Source of the DNA: DATLFP01 sp035540955
GTDB taxonomy: Bacteria; Actinomycetota; Acidimicrobiia; Acidimicrobiales; CADCSY01
Assembly: GCA_035540955.1 (NCBI GenBank)
Contig: DATLFP010000087.1
Location: 1 to 55,542 of the forward strand
Reading direction: 5' to 3'
DNA: 55,542 nucleotides
In this document: positions 16,105 to 27,300 of the stretch, one piece after another
Layout of the letters: every line of letters starts with the position of its first letter
How positions within the stretch are numbered: the first letter of the stretch is position 1
Position numbers and translations under genes: made by a program
Notes under the pieces: generated by a model
The model's database searches: none
What the model was told of the DNA's origin: nothing
The model's input: the letters and a program-made list of their open reading frames with translations, nothing else

Positions 16105-16758
16105 GTGCTGCAGCTGGTGGACGAGAGCCTCGAGGCGTTCCTGCGCGCCGAGGTACCCCTCGATCCGACCGACGTCGCCATCTCCTTCGACGCTCCCGAC
16201 AAGACCTGGGCGGCCACGGTCACCCAGCCCACGATCAACCTCTTCCTCTGGGACATCCACCGCTCACCGGAGAAGGCGCGGGCGGGCATGGAGACGGTGG
16301 CGGTCAACGGGAAGACCGCCCGGCGCCGCCCACCGCCGGTGGTGAACCTCTGCTACGTCCTCACCGCCTGGACCGCCCACCACCGGGACGAGCACCAGCT
16401 GCTCGGTGAGCTGATGCAGACCATCCTCGGCCACCGCTACCTCGAGCCGCCGTACCTGCGGGCCCCGCTCGATGCCCTGCACCCACTCCCCACGCTGAAC
16501 CTCGGCGGCGTGCAGACCGAGTTCTGGAAGTCGATCGACGGCGTGCTCAAGCCCGGCCTCGAGCTGCAGGTCAGCCTCGTCGTCGACGCCGCCACGCTCC
16601 GGCCGACCGAGGAGCCCCCCGCCGAGGTCTCGGTCACCACGAGCGACACGCGCGAGGGCGGACAGTCGCACCGCACCGCCCTCGCCGATCGTGACGAAGG
16701 TCGGCTCGTGGCGCGGCGGGGATCGGGCGTCGTCGAGATCGCCGACGACGAGGCCTGA
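16105..16758 (+). CDS. DUF4255 (Pvc16/Afp16 N-terminal-like) eCIS protein
   Basis: This 217-aa protein has a GTG start with GGGGG 7 nt upstream. It matches the DUF4255 pattern: an N-terminal helix LQLVDESLEAFLRAEVP, the strand motif TINLFLWDIHRSPEKA, NLCYVLTAWTAHHRDEHQLLG and LPTLNLGGVQTEFWKSI. In Afp/PVC particles the related protein ends the inner tube and sheath. The C-terminal 45 residues are polar and probably flexible. It opens the plus-strand block, 5 nt before the first membrane repeat protein, which ties those proteins to the injection system. Confidence 0.88.
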   Translation: MLQLVDESLEAFLRAEVPLDPTDVAISFDAPDKTWAATVTQPTINLFLWDIHRSPEKARAGMETVAVNGKTARRRPPPVVNLCYVLTAWTAHHRDEHQLLGELMQTILGHRYLEPPYLRAPLDALHPLPTLNLGGVQTEFWKSIDGVLKPGLELQVSLVVDAATLRPTEEPPAEVSVTTSDTREGGQSHRTALADRDEGRLVARRGSGVVEIADDEA

Positions 16759-16763
16759 CCGCG

Positions 16764-18905
16764 GTGCGGGTCGAGCTCCTCACCCCCCGGGTCGAAGCCA
16801 AGCCGGGCACCAGCTGCGAGGTCGAGCTCGAGGTGTACAACACGGGCGAGGTCATCGACTCGGTGACCTCGCGCGTCCTCGGGCACGCCTTCGACGCCGA
16901 GCAGCGACCGCCGACGCTGTCGTTGTTCCCCGAGTCGGGCGACCGGCTCACGGTGTCCTTCCGGGTCCCCGACGACCTCGTCGCCGGCCGCCACTCGGTG
17001 CCGATCGAGGTCGTCTCGACCTTCCAGACCGACGATGTCGCGGTCGCCACGCTCGACCTCGACGTCCAGCCGGTGGTGTCGGCAAAGCTGGCGCTGACCC
17101 CCAGCGACATCACCGCCGGCAAGCGGGCGAAGTTCGCGGTGGGCGTCACCAACGACGGCAACGTCCCGCTCGACCTGACCCTCACGGGGAACGACCTCGA
17201 GCGCGTGCTCCGGTTCCGGTTCGAGCCGCTGTTCGTCCACGTCGAGCCGGGCGAGACGGCCTACGCGAGCGGGCTCGCGGTCGGCAAGCGGCCGTTCTTC
17301 GGTTCGCCGGTGCCGCGGTCGATGACCGTCTTCGCCTGGGGCAACGGCCTCGATCTGGCGGCCTCCGGTCGGTTCGTGCAGAAGCCACGCATCCCTCGAG
17401 GCTTCCTCACGTTCCTCGCGCTCGCGGGCGTCGTCGGCATCTGGGCTGCGGTCCTCGTCCTCGGCGCCGGGCTCGTGCTCGACAAGGACGCGCCGAAGAA
17501 GACAGTGCCGGCGACGTTCCTGATCGGCAACGTGGAGTTCGACGCCGCCATGGTCGCCGGGAGCCTCGGCGGACAGGTCACCGCCACGACCGACGGCACG
17601 GCGGTGGAGCGCATCACGGTCGAGGCGTTCCGCCAGGGCGACGACGGCTCGCAGCTCGTCGGCTCGGCGGCCACCGGCGATGACGGCTCGTGGGAGCTGG
17701 CGAGCGTCCTGCCCGGCCGCTACCACCTGCGCTTCTCGGCGCCCGGGTTCGTGCCCATCTGGTACCCGGGCGCACCCACCGAAGCGGGCGCCCAGGAGGT
17801 GCGGGTCCAGCCGGTCACGGCGACCGACGGCGTCAACATCGCGATCACCGGCGAGCCGGGGAGCATCGCCGGCGCCATCGCCGCCGGCGAGCAGACGGAG
17901 GTGTTCGCCAGCATCATCGTGCGCGCGGTCGTCAACGACGTCGTCGGCGACGTCCTCTCCATCGTCGAGACCCAGCCCGACGGCTCGTACATCATCGAAG
18001 GGCTGGCGACGCCGGGCACCTTCGAGCTCGGCATCGTGCTCGCCGGCTTCGACCAGCAGTCGCTCCGGGTGACGCTGGGCGGGGGCGAGCAGACCGTGGT
18101 CAACACCGTGAACATGGCGGCGGCCGCAGGGACGCTGTCCGGCACGGTGTTCGGTCCCGACGGACCCCTCGGCGCCGTGACCGTCACGCTGAGCGGCAGT
18201 GGGCAGTCGGCGTCGGTGAGCACACCGACCGACGGCGACATCGGCATCTGGGTGTTCACCGGCCTGCCCACCCCCGGCACCTACCTGCTCACCTTCGAGC
18301 TCCCCGGCTTCGGGACCCAGACGATCGCCATCGACCTGCTCGCCGGCCAGACGCGGGAGGGCATCCTCGTCGACCTTCCGGAGGGAACCGGACAGGTGTC
18401 GGGGCGCGTGACCGATGCCGACGGCAACCCGCTGGGCGGCGTCACCGTCACGGTCACCGGCGGCGGCGCGCCGATCTCGACGACCACGTTGACGACCGGC
18501 GACGTCGGCGCGTACGCCATCACCGACCTGCCGACGCCGGGCCGGTTCACGCTCACCTTCACCGCCGACGGCTACGCGTCGGTCACCGTCGGCGTCGAGC
18601 TGGCCGGGGGAGGATCGGCGGGCGGTGTCGACGCGCAGCTCGCCCGCTCGACCTCGTCGGTGATCGGCACCGTCCGGGCCGGCGGGGCGGCGATCCCCGG
18701 CGCGACCATCGTGCTGACCGACGGGCAGACGCCGCGGTCGACGGTGTCGGCCGACGACCCCGCCGGGGGCTACCGATTCGACGGCTTGCCGGCGGGCCGC
18801 TACACCCTCACCATCTCGGCCGCCGGCCACGCGTCGAGGACCGTGCTGGTCACGCTCGGTCGGGGCGAGACCGTGGTCGTGGACGCCGACCTGGTGCCGT
18901 CGTGA
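16764..18905 (+). CDS. Single-pass membrane protein with carboxypeptidase-regulatory-like beta repeats (713 aa)
   Basis: The N-terminal 205 residues are two beta-sandwich-like domains with no signal peptide, ending SGRFVQKPRIPRG. One membrane span follows at about 214-239. The remaining 470 residues are five to six modules of the carboxypeptidase-regulatory/Cna-B kind, each with phrases such as GPLGAVTVTLSG and LPTPGTYLLTFELPGFG. Basic residues before the span and none between predict N-in, C-out topology: sandwich domains in the cytosol, repeats outside. The GTG start follows the DUF4255 stop by 5 nt. The next two genes are paralogues with the same plan. A role as membrane dock or surface extension of the particle is inferred. 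Confidence 0.85.
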   Translation: MRVELLTPRVEAKPGTSCEVELEVYNTGEVIDSVTSRVLGHAFDAEQRPPTLSLFPESGDRLTVSFRVPDDLVAGRHSVPIEVVSTFQTDDVAVATLDLDVQPVVSAKLALTPSDITAGKRAKFAVGVTNDGNVPLDLTLTGNDLERVLRFRFEPLFVHVEPGETAYASGLAVGKRPFFGSPVPRSMTVFAWGNGLDLAASGRFVQKPRIPRGFLTFLALAGVVGIWAAVLVLGAGLVLDKDAPKKTVPATFLIGNVEFDAAMVAGSLGGQVTATTDGTAVERITVEAFRQGDDGSQLVGSAATGDDGSWELASVLPGRYHLRFSAPGFVPIWYPGAPTEAGAQEVRVQPVTATDGVNIAITGEPGSIAGAIAAGEQTEVFASIIVRAVVNDVVGDVLSIVETQPDGSYIIEGLATPGTFELGIVLAGFDQQSLRVTLGGGEQTVVNTVNMAAAAGTLSGTVFGPDGPLGAVTVTLSGSGQSASVSTPTDGDIGIWVFTGLPTPGTYLLTFELPGFGTQTIAIDLLAGQTREGILVDLPEGTGQVSGRVTDADGNPLGGVTVTVTGGGAPISTTTLTTGDVGAYAITDLPTPGRFTLTFTADGYASVTVGVELAGGGSAGGVDAQLARSTSSVIGTVRAGGAAIPGATIVLTDGQTPRSTVSADDPAGGYRFDGLPAGRYTLTISAAGHASRTVLVTLGRGETVVVDADLVPS

Positions 18906-18915
18906 GGGGCCGGCC

Positions 18916-21363
18916 GTGAGGCTCGAGGTCGGTCCCGCCGAAGCCACGGTCATCCCCCGCTCCCCGGTCGCGGTCGTCGCCCAGGTCTTCAACACCGAGG
19001 ACGTGATCAACGCGTACGAGGTGCGCGTCTTCGGCGTCGACCCCGCGTGGGTCGAGCTCGAGCGGGATCGGCTCTCGCTGTTCCCGTCCTCCGCGGGCGT
19101 CGTCACCGTGCTCGTGCACGTCCCCGAGGACTACCCCGCGGGCGAGCTCCGGCTCGGGATCGAGGTCATCCCCGTCGTCGATCGCGACGCCCGACAGCTC
19201 GGCGAGGTGATCATCCGCGTCCCGGCCCGGACGGTGGCCACCCTGTCGGTGGATCCGGTCGCCCTCCTGGCCGGCCGCACCGGCCGGTTCAACCTCACGC
19301 TCACCAACGAGGGCAACGCGCCCGTCGTCCTCGACCTCTCCTCGACCGACCCGGAAGCCAAGGTCACCGCCGCCTTCTCGCCGCCGACCGTGGAGCTCGT
19401 GCCCGGCGAGCAGATCGTGGTGCCGGCCCGCACCACCGCTCGACCCCCGCTGCTGGGCTCGCCGACGCCGAGGAGCCTGACGTTCCAGGCCCTCGGCGCC
19501 GATGCGCCGGCCGAGGCGATGGCGTCGTTCATCCAGAAGCCGATCATCAGCCGCAGCCTGCTCTCGATGTTCGGACTGCTCGCGGCCGTCACGGTGTTCG
19601 CGCTGGTGCTCACGACGACCCTCAACCGCATCGTCGTCGCCGCGAAGGTCGATCCCGCGGTGCTGAAGCGAGCGGTCGAGGGCGCGCCCGACGACCGCGG
19701 CATCCCGTCGAACCCCGGCACCGCCGCGGGCCGGGTGGCGCTGCTCACGTCGGGCGCCGGCGTACCCGGCGTCACGGTCGAGCTGTTCGCCAGCGACGAC
19801 GCCAGCGCGCCGGTGGCCTCGGCCGCAACCGGCGACGACGGCTCCTACGAGCTCGGCAACCTGGCGGCCGGCGCGTACAAGGCGCGCTTCCGCGGTGCCG
19901 GCTTCGTCGAGCTGTGGTGGCCCAGCGCGCAGACCTTCGAGGAGGCCGGCGAGCTGAAGGTCAAGCTCGGGCAGACGACGCCCGGCATCGACATCGCGAT
20001 CGGGGGTCAACCAGGTTCCATCGCCGGAACGGTCGTGGCCGACGATCCCGCCGGCGCCACCGTCACCCTGCAGGTCCCGGCCGCCGTGCTCGGTTCGGCG
20101 GAGGACGCCGAGCTGCAGGTGGTGACGACGGCCGCCGACGGGTCGTTCCTGCTGGAGAACGTCCCGGCGCCGTCGTCCTACGTGCTCGTCGTGTCGAAGG
20201 AGCGCTACACCACGGCCAAGCGGGTCGTGAACCTCGCCGCCGCCGAGGAGCACACGGGCGTCGAGATCAGGCTCGGACGGGGCGATGGGCTCGTCACCGG
20301 CCTCATCACCGACGTCGCCGGAGAGCCGCTCGGCGGTGTGGCCGTGACCGCGTCGAACACGGTGGACGAGGTGAGCACGATCAGCCTCACGACCGCCAGC
20401 GTCGGCAGCTTCAGCCTCCGCGACCTGCCGACGCCGTCGACGTACACGATCAGCTTCGTCCGCGACGGCTATGCGACCGAGAACCTGACGGTCACCCTCG
20501 GTCCCGCTGAACGGCTCGACGGGATGAACGTGACGATGATCGACGGCACCGGCTCGGTCGGCGGTGAGGTGCGCCTCGACGGCGGTGGTCCGGTCGGCGG
20601 GGTGACGGTCACGGTGTCGAACACCGAGGTCACCCTGACCACCGAGTCGCTCAGCGTCGGCGACGTCGGGTCCTACCTCCTGACGGGGCTGCCGGTTCCC
20701 GGGACCTACACCGTCACGTTCTCCGGAGCGGGCCTGGCCTCGCAGGTGCGCTCCGTCAACCTCGGGCTCGGCGCCGCTGCCAACGCCCGCAACGTGAGCG
20801 CCACGCTCAAGGCGGCCACGGCGGTGATCAGCGGGACGGTCCGCTCGCCGTCCGGACCGGCGCCCGGCGTCGCCGTCGAGCTCAGCGACGGCACGACCAT
20901 CCTCCAGGTGCGCACCGCCGACGACCCGCCGGGTGCGTACGTGCTCGCGGGTGTGCCTCCGGGCACCTACACCCTCACGTTCCGCCAGACCGGCGCCGTG
21001 CCCCGCAGCGTCCTGCTGACGTTGGCCGCCGGCGAGGCCCGCACGGTCGATGTGACCCTGGATCCCCAGGCATCGATCTCGGGAACCGTGCGGCGGGTGT
21101 CGGGAACGTCCACCGCACCGCTCCCGGGCGCGCAGGTGCTCGTCTACCTGGTCGACCAGTTCCCCCAGGTGGTGGCAGCGACCGCCCTCACCGGCGGTGA
21201 CGGCACCTACCGGATCACCGACCTCGCAGCGCCCGAGGAGTACATCGTCGAGTTCGCGTATCCCGCCGGCGCCCTCCCGCAGTCCTCGACCCGCGTGGTG
21301 CTCGACGCCGGCGAGCAGAAGACGGGCATCGACGCCACGCTCACGTTGGCCGGAGACGGCTGA
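18916..21363 (+). CDS. Single-pass membrane protein with carboxypeptidase-regulatory-like beta repeats (815 aa)
   Basis: This is a paralogue of the preceding protein. Residues 1-205 match it domain by domain (MRLEVGPAEATVIPRS...; GSPTPRSLTFQALG; SFIQKPIISRS). The membrane span is at about 214-235 and is followed by six to seven beta modules, e.g. GPVGGVTVTVSNTEVTL and GLPVPGTYTVTFSG. It has no signal peptide, so the span acts as a signal anchor with the N-domain inside. The GTG start at 18916 lies 10 nt after the previous stop. Its own stop overlaps the next start (TGATG, 21361-21365). The three paralogues are thus translationally linked. Confidence 0.85.
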   Translation: MRLEVGPAEATVIPRSPVAVVAQVFNTEDVINAYEVRVFGVDPAWVELERDRLSLFPSSAGVVTVLVHVPEDYPAGELRLGIEVIPVVDRDARQLGEVIIRVPARTVATLSVDPVALLAGRTGRFNLTLTNEGNAPVVLDLSSTDPEAKVTAAFSPPTVELVPGEQIVVPARTTARPPLLGSPTPRSLTFQALGADAPAEAMASFIQKPIISRSLLSMFGLLAAVTVFALVLTTTLNRIVVAAKVDPAVLKRAVEGAPDDRGIPSNPGTAAGRVALLTSGAGVPGVTVELFASDDASAPVASAATGDDGSYELGNLAAGAYKARFRGAGFVELWWPSAQTFEEAGELKVKLGQTTPGIDIAIGGQPGSIAGTVVADDPAGATVTLQVPAAVLGSAEDAELQVVTTAADGSFLLENVPAPSSYVLVVSKERYTTAKRVVNLAAAEEHTGVEIRLGRGDGLVTGLITDVAGEPLGGVAVTASNTVDEVSTISLTTASVGSFSLRDLPTPSTYTISFVRDGYATENLTVTLGPAERLDGMNVTMIDGTGSVGGEVRLDGGGPVGGVTVTVSNTEVTLTTESLSVGDVGSYLLTGLPVPGTYTVTFSGAGLASQVRSVNLGLGAAANARNVSATLKAATAVISGTVRSPSGPAPGVAVELSDGTTILQVRTADDPPGAYVLAGVPPGTYTLTFRQTGAVPRSVLLTLAAGEARTVDVTLDPQASISGTVRRVSGTSTAPLPGAQVLVYLVDQFPQVVAATALTGGDGTYRITDLAAPEEYIVEFAYPAGALPQSSTRVVLDAGEQKTGIDATLTLAGDG

Positions 21364-24300
21364 TGATCCGGATCTCCGCCCCGGCCACGGTCGACGTCAC
21401 GCCCGGCCAGCCGGTGTCCTTCGCCGTCGGCGTCCACAACGGTGCCGAGGCGGAGACGGCGGTCGCCGTCCGACTCGTGGGCATCGACCCGAGCTGGGTG
21501 ACCGGGCTCGAGCAACCGATCACGCTGGACGCGGGCGCGACGGTCGACCTGCCGGTGACCATCGACATCCCGGCCGGCTTCCCGGCGGGCGCGCAGCTGG
21601 TCGGGGTGGAGGCGACCTCCGATCTCGCGGCCCAGACGGCGCTGGCGGCGCTCGAGCTCTCGATCGTCTCGCTCGAGGGCGTCAGCATGAGCCTGAGCCC
21701 GGCCACGTTCCGGGGCGGGTTCCGAGGGCGCTTCCGCATCAACGTGATCAACCGGGGCAAGCAGCCGATCACGCTGACCATGTCGGGCCGCGACCCTGGT
21801 CGCGTCGACGACGGCCCCGGCGGCCTCGCCTTCCGGTTCAAGCCGCCGACCGTCACGCTCCGACCGGGGGAGCGGGTCCGGGTCCGGGCGTCGGTCAAGG
21901 GACGGCGCCCCACGATCGGCTCGCCCCGGGTCAGTGCCGTCACGGTCGTCGCGCGGTCGAACAGTGCCCCGCTCCACGCCGCCGGACGGTTCACCCAGCG
22001 TCCGCTCCTGTCGCGGCGGATGCTGCGCATGGTCGGCTTGGTCGTGGTCCTCGGGATGTGGGCCGGCGCCCTCGTCACGGCGGTGCGGGTCAGTCAGAGC
22101 CAGCGCAGCGAGGTCGCCGCTGACGCGTCGATCACCGGCGACGGTGATGGTGACGACGGCGGCGACGGCGACGGCGACGGCGACGGCTCGGCCGGTCTGG
22201 TGCCCGGCGAGGAGGCGGGTACACCGACGGGCGCCACCATCTCCGGTCAGGTCAGCGGTCTGCCGGAGCGGAGCGGGGTGCAGGTCGATCTCCGACGCGT
22301 CTCCCTCGCCGACCGGCTCCCCGAGGACGCCGAGCTGATCGGCTCGACGAAGCACGCAGCGGTGGGCGGCAAGGTCCTGGCCCGGACCCTCCAGCTGGCG
22401 CCGGTCGGCCCGATCGGCCCGACGGTCTCGACCTCGACCGACGGCGAGGGGTTCTGGGCCTTCGGTGGGCTCGACGCTCCGGCCAACTACGAGCTCACGT
22501 TCTCGAAGGCGGGGTTCGGGCGGCGATCGTACGTCGTCACGGTGGAGGAGAAGGGCGGCAACGTCGCGCTCGAGGTGACGTTGGCGGCCGGGAACGGCGG
22601 CATCTCGGGCACGGTCCTGGGACCCGACGGGCCGCTCGGGGGAGTGGCCGTCAGCGTCACCGATGGGACGGTGACGTTCCGGACGACGACCCCGACGGCT
22701 GGCTCGGGGATCGGCTCGTGGTCGGTCGCCGGGCTGACCACGCCCGGCACCTACCTCGTCACGGCCGAGCTGCATGGCTTCGGAACCGAGACCGCGAGCG
22801 TCGGCCTGGGGGCGAGCGACTCCCGCTCCGGCGTGATCCTCCAGCTCGTGCCCGGAGTGGGCAGCATCGCCGGCCGAGTGAGCGGCGGCAGCATCCCGCT
22901 CGGCGGGATCCTCGTCACGGCCGCGAGCGAGCAGGTGAGCCGGTCGGTCACCACCCTGACCGAGGCGCCGGTCGGGACCTTCTCGCTCCCGCAGCTGCCG
23001 ATCCCGGGCACCTACACCGTCACCGTCAGCGGCAACGGGTGGGTGTCGCAGACCCAGCGGATCGATCTCTCCGGGAACGTGTCCGACCTCGAGTTCGAGC
23101 TGGTCCCGACCACCGCCACCATCTCGGGCCGCGTCACCGGCCCCGACGGGCCGCTGTCGGCGGTCGGCGTGACCGTGTCGCAGGACGACCCGCTGGTCAA
23201 GACGCTCTCGGCCGCCGACCCGCCCGGGTCCTACGAGGTGTCGGGGCTCGTGCCTGGCACCTACGTCGTGACCTTCGAGCGGTTCGGGTTCGAGCCGCAA
23301 TCGGTCATCGCGACGGTCGATGCCGGCCAACACGAGGTGATCGATGTTCGGCTCGATGCCCTGCCGGCTTCGGCGCGCGCCGGCGACGCCGTCGTCCGTG
23401 GCATCGTGCGGTCGAGCTCGACCGGCAACCCCATCGAAGGCGTCGCGGTGGCCAGCGGCGATCACCGCGCGACGTCGGGCGCCGACGGATCCTTCACCCT
23501 CGACGGTCTGGAAGCCGGTACCTACGAGCTCGGCTTCACCCACGCGCGCCACCAGCCCGCCACGCGGACCGTTCGCCTGGCCCGCGAGGCCGACGTCACC
23601 ATCGACGTGACGCTGCTTCCGCTCGGCGGCGTGCAGGGCCAGGTGACCGACCTCACCGCCACGCCACTGGTCGGGGTGTCGGTGTCCGTGGCCGCCGACG
23701 ACGGCACGACGCCGGTGACCGTCTCGCCGGTGACGACCAACGCCCAGGGCGAGTACTCGATCCTCGAGATGCTGCCAACAGGGTCCTACGTCCTGACGTT
23801 CAACCTTGCCGGCTTCCAGACGCGGACCCGCGAGTTCGAAGCGGCAGCCGGCACCGTCGCCACCGTCGACATGACCCTGTTGGAGCTCGCCGCCATCGAG
23901 GGCACGATCCAGGAGCCGGCGGCGGGCGTGACGGGCGGGTTCACGCTGCTCGACGACGTCGAGGTGACGGTGAGCGCCGTGTCGAGCACCGGCGCGCTGA
24001 CGACGGTCTCCTCCACGACGGTCACCGCCGGCGAGTACCGGATCAACAACCTGCAGCCGGGGAACTACCGGATCACGGCGTCCAAGGCCGGTTACGGCAC
24101 GGTCACCAAGGATCTGCCGGACGTCAAGCTCCGGGAGGTGCGCGACGGCAGCGTGATCCTGACCCCGGGTGCCCAGAACGTGAGCGGACGCGTCTTCTGG
24201 CTCGACCACGCCAACACGCGTCAGTTCATCGAGGGCGCCACGATCACGACCAACGCCGTCGTGGGCTTCCGGGTGATCGCCGTCTTCCCGTTCGTGCTCC

Positions 24301-27300
24301 CGCAGTTCGACGTGCTGACGACTACCAGCGACGCGAACGGGGCCTGGAGCATCTTCGGTCCCACCGCCGGCTCGAGCAGCAACTTCACCGTGACGGCTCC
24401 TGGCTTCCTGGGCCGCACCGTCAGCATCGCCATCCCGGCGACGGCCGCGGCCGGCGACATCGAGCTGACGCCGGTGCCGCGCGACATCATCGGCACCTTC
24501 ACCCTCGACCCCGTGGTGGTGGGGGGGACCACGGACGTGAGCGTCACGGCGTCGATCACCTCGCCCGCCCTGCCGGCGCCGCGCCCGAACGAGAGCATCA
24601 CGGTCAGGAACAACGGCAGCGTGGCGACCTACCAGTTCCTCAACCTCACCCTGCCGGGGACCTACACGGTGACGCTGGCGGCCGCCGGCTACCACAACCG
24701 GGTCCTCAGCGTCGTGGTGCCGGCAACGACGGTGGCGACAACGGTTACGCCGCCACCGACCACGGTGCAGAAGCACAGCTCGCTGGCCGTGACGGTTCGC
24801 TCGTCGGCCGCCGGGAACCCGCTGCTGTCCGGGGTGGAGGTGACGATCGCCGGACCCAGCACACCGGCGCCGGCGACGACCACGGGCACCGGGACGGTCT
24901 CCTTCTCCCAGCTGCTGCCGGGCGCCTACGCGATCACGCTCGAACGGGCCGGCTTCGAGACCCTCGTGGTGAACCGGACTATCGCCGCCGGTGAGGATGT
25001 CTCGCTCGCCGAGACGCTCCTGCGGTTCTCGGCGGTCTCGCTGAGCCTCTCGCGAAACAAGAACGGGACGGTCACCGCGGGGCTGACCGGTGCCTCGGTG
25101 ACCGCCACCGCCACCGTCGGCGGGGCCGTCACGCCGCTCGCGGAGGTCGGCACCACGGGGGTCTACGAGGTCGACTCCCTCGCCCCCGGGGAGTACACCT
25201 TCACCGCGACGAAGGCCCTGCACGACGCGGCGTCGGTCGTGCTCACCCTGGCGGCCGGTACCGACTACTCGCCCGCCCTCACCCTCGACGCGTACGCGGA
25301 CCTGACGATCACCGCTCGGAGCGTGTTCGACGGCACACCGCTTGCGCTGACCACGGCGACGGTGACCGCCACGCGAACCGGCGGGGCGCCGGTGACGCTC
25401 ACCAACGCCGGTGGGGGGACCTACACCTCGGCGGCACTCGAGCCCGGCACCTACACCTTCGCCGCAACCGCGGACGATCACGACGGAGCGACGATCACGG
25501 ACGTGAGCGTGGTCGCCGGCGCCGACGTGGCTCGGACACTCGACCTGGCCCGGTGGCCCGATCTCACCGTCGACGTGTTCGAGCTGTTCGACCTCGACGA
25601 CGACGATCCCTTGGCCGGCGTTGCGGTGACGGCCACCCGCATCAGCGACGCCGCCACCCGCACGGTCACCAGCGTTGGTGGCGTGTCGGTGTTCGCCTTC
25701 CTTGCGCCCGGCAGCTACACGATCACCGCAACCAAGGACGGCTACGACGACGCCACACCGATCACCCCGCTCGTGGTGACCGCCGGGTCGCCGATCGCCA
25801 CGCAAGCGATGACGCTCGCCCGGTGGCCGGATCTCAGTCTGAGCGTGCTCAGCCGGTTGAGCGCGGACGCGCCCGCGCTCGAGACCGCGGTGGTCACGGC
25901 GACGCCTGCCGAGCTCGGCCTCACGGCGCGGGTCGTGACCGGCGGTGTCGGCGGCGCCGGTGCCGGTGGTGTGTACACGTTCGGATCGTTGGCCCCTGGC
26001 ACCTACACGATCACGGCCACGAGCGCCGGCCACGACGATGGGGCGCTCGTGGGCACCGTCACGGTCTCGGCGGGCAGCTCCGTCACCGGGGGACCGTTCA
26101 TGATCGAGCTCCTGCGGTGGCCGACGCTGGCCGTGACGGTCAAGAGCGTCCTTGGGGTGGACGTCGTGCTCCTGGAAGGAGCGAGCGTCTCCGCCACCCG
26201 GGCTGACGCGACGCCGGGGCCGGCGACGGAGACGACGAACGCTTCCGGGGTGGCGACGTTCGCGGCGCTCGCGCCCGGTGAGTACACCTTCACAGCGGCG
26301 AAGGATCCCGGTCACGAATCGGCGTCGGTCGACGTCGAGGCGCAGGCCGGCATTGCGCTCGCGCCTGAGGAGCTGGCGCTGCTCCGGTGGCCCACGCTGG
26401 TCGTGACCGCTCGCGACCTGTTCGACACGGTTCCCACCGTGCTGGCGGGCGTGACCGTGACGGTCACCCGGACAGGCGGCGGGTTCACGGTTGCGAACGG
26501 CACGACCAACGCGTCGGGGATCGCCATGTTCAGCGGCCTCATGCCGGGCGAGTACACCGTCACCGCGAGCAGGACGCCGGGCTGGGAGCCGGCGATGCCG
26601 GCGACCATCGACGCGTTCGCCGGTACGCCGCTGGCCGGGCTCCCCATGGATCTTCCCCGCTGGCCCGACCTCACCGTCGAGGCCAAGAGCACCCTGGACA
26701 GCGTCGTCACCGCGCTCACCGGAGCGACCGTCACGGCGACCCTCACCGGCGGGTCACCGCGGACGCTCACGGAGACGCCAGCGGGGAGCGGTACCTATCG
26801 GCTCGTCTCGCTCCCACCCGGGTCCTACACCGTCAACGCCACCGCCGCCGACCACGAGGACGGGATGACGTCGTTCAACGTTACCGCCGGCACCTCGATC
26901 GGAACCAAGACGGTGACGCTGGCGAAGAACCCCGGTCTGATGGTCACCGTCAAGAGCAAGCTCGGGGGCGACGAGGTGCCGCTCCCCGGCGCGACGGTCA
27001 CCGCGGCCAAAGGCATGACGGTGATCACGCTGGCCGATGCCGGCGGTGGCAACTACACCTCGACGGCGCTCGCCAACGGCACGTGGACCCTGAAGGCCGT
27101 CGCCGCCGGGCACGCCGACGCCACGGGCAGCGTGGGCGTGAGCGGCGGCAGCTCCCCTGGTCCGCAGACGCTGGTCGCCAATCGCTTCCCGACCCTGAAC
27201 GTGGTGCTCAAGTCCAACACCGGAGGCACGCTCACCAACCTCACCGGCGCCACCGTCACCGCCACCCTGTCGGGCGGCGGTGTCACCACGCTGACCGACA

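Noticed and set aside
21207..26315. Minus-strand frame of 1702 codons opposite the giant repeat protein
   Set aside because: It is extremely Arg/Gly/Asp/His-rich without domain signals and mirrors the repeat coding; the plus strand shows clear membrane and beta-module sequence.
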